Source of the DNA: a virus
Reading direction: 5' to 3' (one strand)
Length of the DNA: 23,231 nucleotides
IMG/VR virus record: IMGVR_UViG_3300048837_000243
Span: 1-23,231 of that record
Below, in pieces: positions 22,271 through 23,231 of this stretch. The first letter of the stretch is position 1. Each line of letters begins with the position of its first letter. The translations under genes were made by a program, and so were the position numbers. A model generated the notes under the pieces. It saw nothing but the letters and a program-made list of their open reading frames with translations, was not told the origin of the DNA and ran no database searches.

Positions 22271-22591
22271 TCAGGCTCCTGGCCGGCTTTCGCGCGTTGA
22301 TGATGCCTTCGCTTCCTGCTCGATCCGCCAGTCGTCGAGCGGAGTACCTTCCATGCCCAGCGCGTGCAGATAGATCGCGAGGATCGCGTCCTCCTCCTCG
22401 CGCTCCGCTTTTGACTGCTTCCGGATTTTGAGTACCAAACGGATGATCTTCGGGTCGAAGCCCATTGCCTTGGCTTCAGTGAACTTGTCGGTGATGTCAC
22501 CAGACAAGGCTTTCTTCTCCTCGCCTAGTCGCTCGAGCGACTCGACGATCTGACGAAGCTGTACCTGCGCTGATGCCTGTAACGCGCTCAT
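22271..22591 (-). CDS. GapR-like (DUF2312) nucleoid-associated protein
   Basis: 106 residues from ATG 22591, chosen by ATGA overlap with the upstream gene; the in-frame start at 22717 would run inside that gene. The core LRQIVESLERLGEEKKALSG, then DITDKFTEAKAMGFDPKIIR, then LVLKIRKQSKAEREEEDAIL, AIYLHALGM is the GapR/DUF2312 family in full. GapR of Caulobacter is 89 residues; it wraps overtwisted DNA, stimulates topoisomerases and favours replication and transcription ends. A 20-residue Ser/Glu tail is extra. Phages of Alphaproteobacteria often carry it. The likely job is to handle supercoiling at the phage fork or to disturb the host nucleoid. Confidence 0.88.
   Translation of the reverse strand: MSALQASAQVQLRQIVESLERLGEEKKALSGDITDKFTEAKAMGFDPKIIRLVLKIRKQSKAEREEEDAILAIYLHALGMEGTPLDDWRIEQEAKASSTRESRPGA
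22276..22280 (-). promoter_or_regulatory. Ribosome binding site deciding the ParB-like start
   Basis: The minus strand reads AGGAG six bases before ATG 22269, inside the 3' end of the GapR-like gene. It sets the ParB-like start against a longer upstream in-frame ATG. Confidence 0.7.
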
Positions 22592-23231
22592 GCCGCTGCT
22601 CCCGTCTCTTTCGGCTTCGTCGGCCACATGGTGCGGACCTGCAGGACGCCGGCCCTGCGAGCGACCGCGGCCAGCTGAGGTTCGTAGCGATCGAGGTGAT
22701 CGAGCCAGCGGTGCCACTGCGCGCTGCCCGGCTTCACGACGATGCGCGCACCGGCCTTGATCGCCGTCGCGATCGCCGTTGCGAGACGCTCGGCCTTGAC
22801 GACCTTCACGTCCGCCTCGAGCACATCGCGGGCCGCGCGGTCGAGCGCTTCAGGCTCCAGGCCGTTGGCGCGCCGACCGAGCTCGGTCAGCGTCGCGAGC
22901 TTGTCCGCTGTGCTCAGCCGGCGCTGATCGAGGATCGGTCGGAAAACACGTTCGATGACGTCGACGCTGACGCCATTGGCAAGGACGCGACCGAGCAGTG
23001 CGCTGATGCCCTTTTCGTCATCCTCAAAATCGCGCTTCTTCCCCCTCTGGGGGTAAGGGGGAATCGGCGCCTGTCGGCGAAAGTCGGTACGCGCGTGCTC
23101 TATATACGGGGGGTGTTCCGCATGCGGGACAGAGGTGTTCCCGCCATCGGAACACCCCTGTTCCCTGGGGGGAACACCCCCACCGGGGGGGAGTGTTCCC
23201 TCCGCGGAACACCCCTCGGCGTCTGGGGGTG
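22588..23231 (-). CDS. Probable replication initiator, 5' end outside window
   Basis: The frame is open from the window edge (23231) to TGA 22588, at least 213 codons; the start is not in the window, and the GTG at 22824 is only an internal candidate. The visible part begins with a Gly/Pro/Glu-rich linker (about 40 residues, encoded by the iteron-like array) and then two helical segments: KGISALLGRVLANGVSVDVI, RLSTADKLATLTELGRRANG and a C-terminal VVKPGSAQWHRWLDHLDRYE with TMWP near the end. A G-S/T-x-Q-W-x-x-W motif before a Trp-Pro C-terminus is common in phage replication proteins that have an N-terminal helix-turn-helix. Linker plus repeats recalls lambda O. The call is by context and this partial pattern. 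Confidence 0.5.
   Translation of the reverse strand, partial: PPDAEGCSAEGTLPPGGGVPPREQGCSDGGNTSVPHAEHPPYIEHARTDFRRQAPIPPYPQRGKKRDFEDDEKGISALLGRVLANGVSVDVIERVFRPILDQRRLSTADKLATLTELGRRANGLEPEALDRAARDVLEADVKVVKAERLATAIATAIKAGARIVVKPGSAQWHRWLDHLDRYEPQLAAVARRAGVLQVRTMWPTKPKETGAAA
23110..23215. repeat. Iteron-like array of GGAACACCCC copies in both directions
   Basis: GGAACACCCC is exact at 23149-23158, 23171-23180 and 23206-23215; the inverse GGGGTGTTCC is exact at 23110-23119, and near copies are at 23132-23141 and 23190-23199, with a partial copy near 23155-23165. Centres are 16-22 bases apart. Several pairs face each other as hairpins (23134-23141 with 23149-23156; 23192-23199 with 23206-23213). 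The array lies inside the presumed initiator gene, at its linker, as in lambda O. It is a candidate replication origin. Confidence 0.75.

Noticed and set aside
22270-22500. An N-terminal extension of the ParB-like protein to 22500
   Set aside because: The extra 77 residues are Ser/Arg-rich, lie inside the GapR-like gene in another frame, and ATG 22269 has a strong ribosome site.
23024-23212. A 62-codon minus-strand frame over the iteron array
   Set aside because: The longer frame that stays open to the window edge and ends at 22588 is better supported; the repeats make every frame look periodic.
23110-23231. CRISPR array
   Set aside because: The repeats are 10 bases, in both directions and only 16-22 bases apart, which does not fit repeat-spacer structure.
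1-23231. Integrase, attachment site, lysis genes, tRNA genes or insertion sequences
   Set aside because: None was recognised on either strand; they may lie outside the window.

Overview
The window is one continuous piece of a GC-rich, tailed, double-stranded DNA phage or prophage with podovirus-like head and tail genes. Every gene I accept lies on the minus strand, so transcription runs from high to low coordinates. Genes are packed with 1-8 base overlaps (many ATGA/GTGA stop-start junctions) or gaps of a few bases. An alphaproteobacterial host is likely: a GapR-type (DUF2312) protein is encoded, the one clear SOS-type operator has the alphaproteobacterial GAAC-N7-GAAC form, and several small proteins look like those of alphaproteobacterial phages. 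No integrase, lysis gene or tRNA is visible, so the genome continues past both ends.

Right part (23231-18586), replication and DNA-handling genes: the 3' end of a probable replication initiator whose linker-coding DNA carries an iteron-like array of GGAACACCCC copies; a GapR-like nucleoid protein; a ParB-domain protein; a free-standing DnaA domain IV protein; an NPPF-type adenine methyltransferase candidate; and three unassigned proteins.

Middle switch region (18589-17791): a near-consensus promoter (TTGACG-N17-CATAAT) with a LexA-type box over its -10 element drives a 114-residue protein with two CxxC pairs. Next come a second candidate promoter, three short direct repeats, a strong rho-independent terminator, a 74-residue protein, and an inverted repeat that encloses the small-terminase start codon.

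Left part (17796-1), packaging and virion genes: small and large terminase, portal, scaffold, major capsid protein, a probable decoration protein bracketed by two strong hairpins, a DEDDh exonuclease, a head-tail adaptor, a P22 gp10-like tail hub protein, a GNAT-type acetyltransferase, and four large probable ejection (internal virion) proteins, the last cut by the window edge.

The most interesting reading is that SOS relief turns on the CxxC protein, which might act as an antiterminator (Q-like) and let transcription from the leader promoter pass the terminator into the whole late operon. The DNA sites are visible; the antiterminator role is inference.
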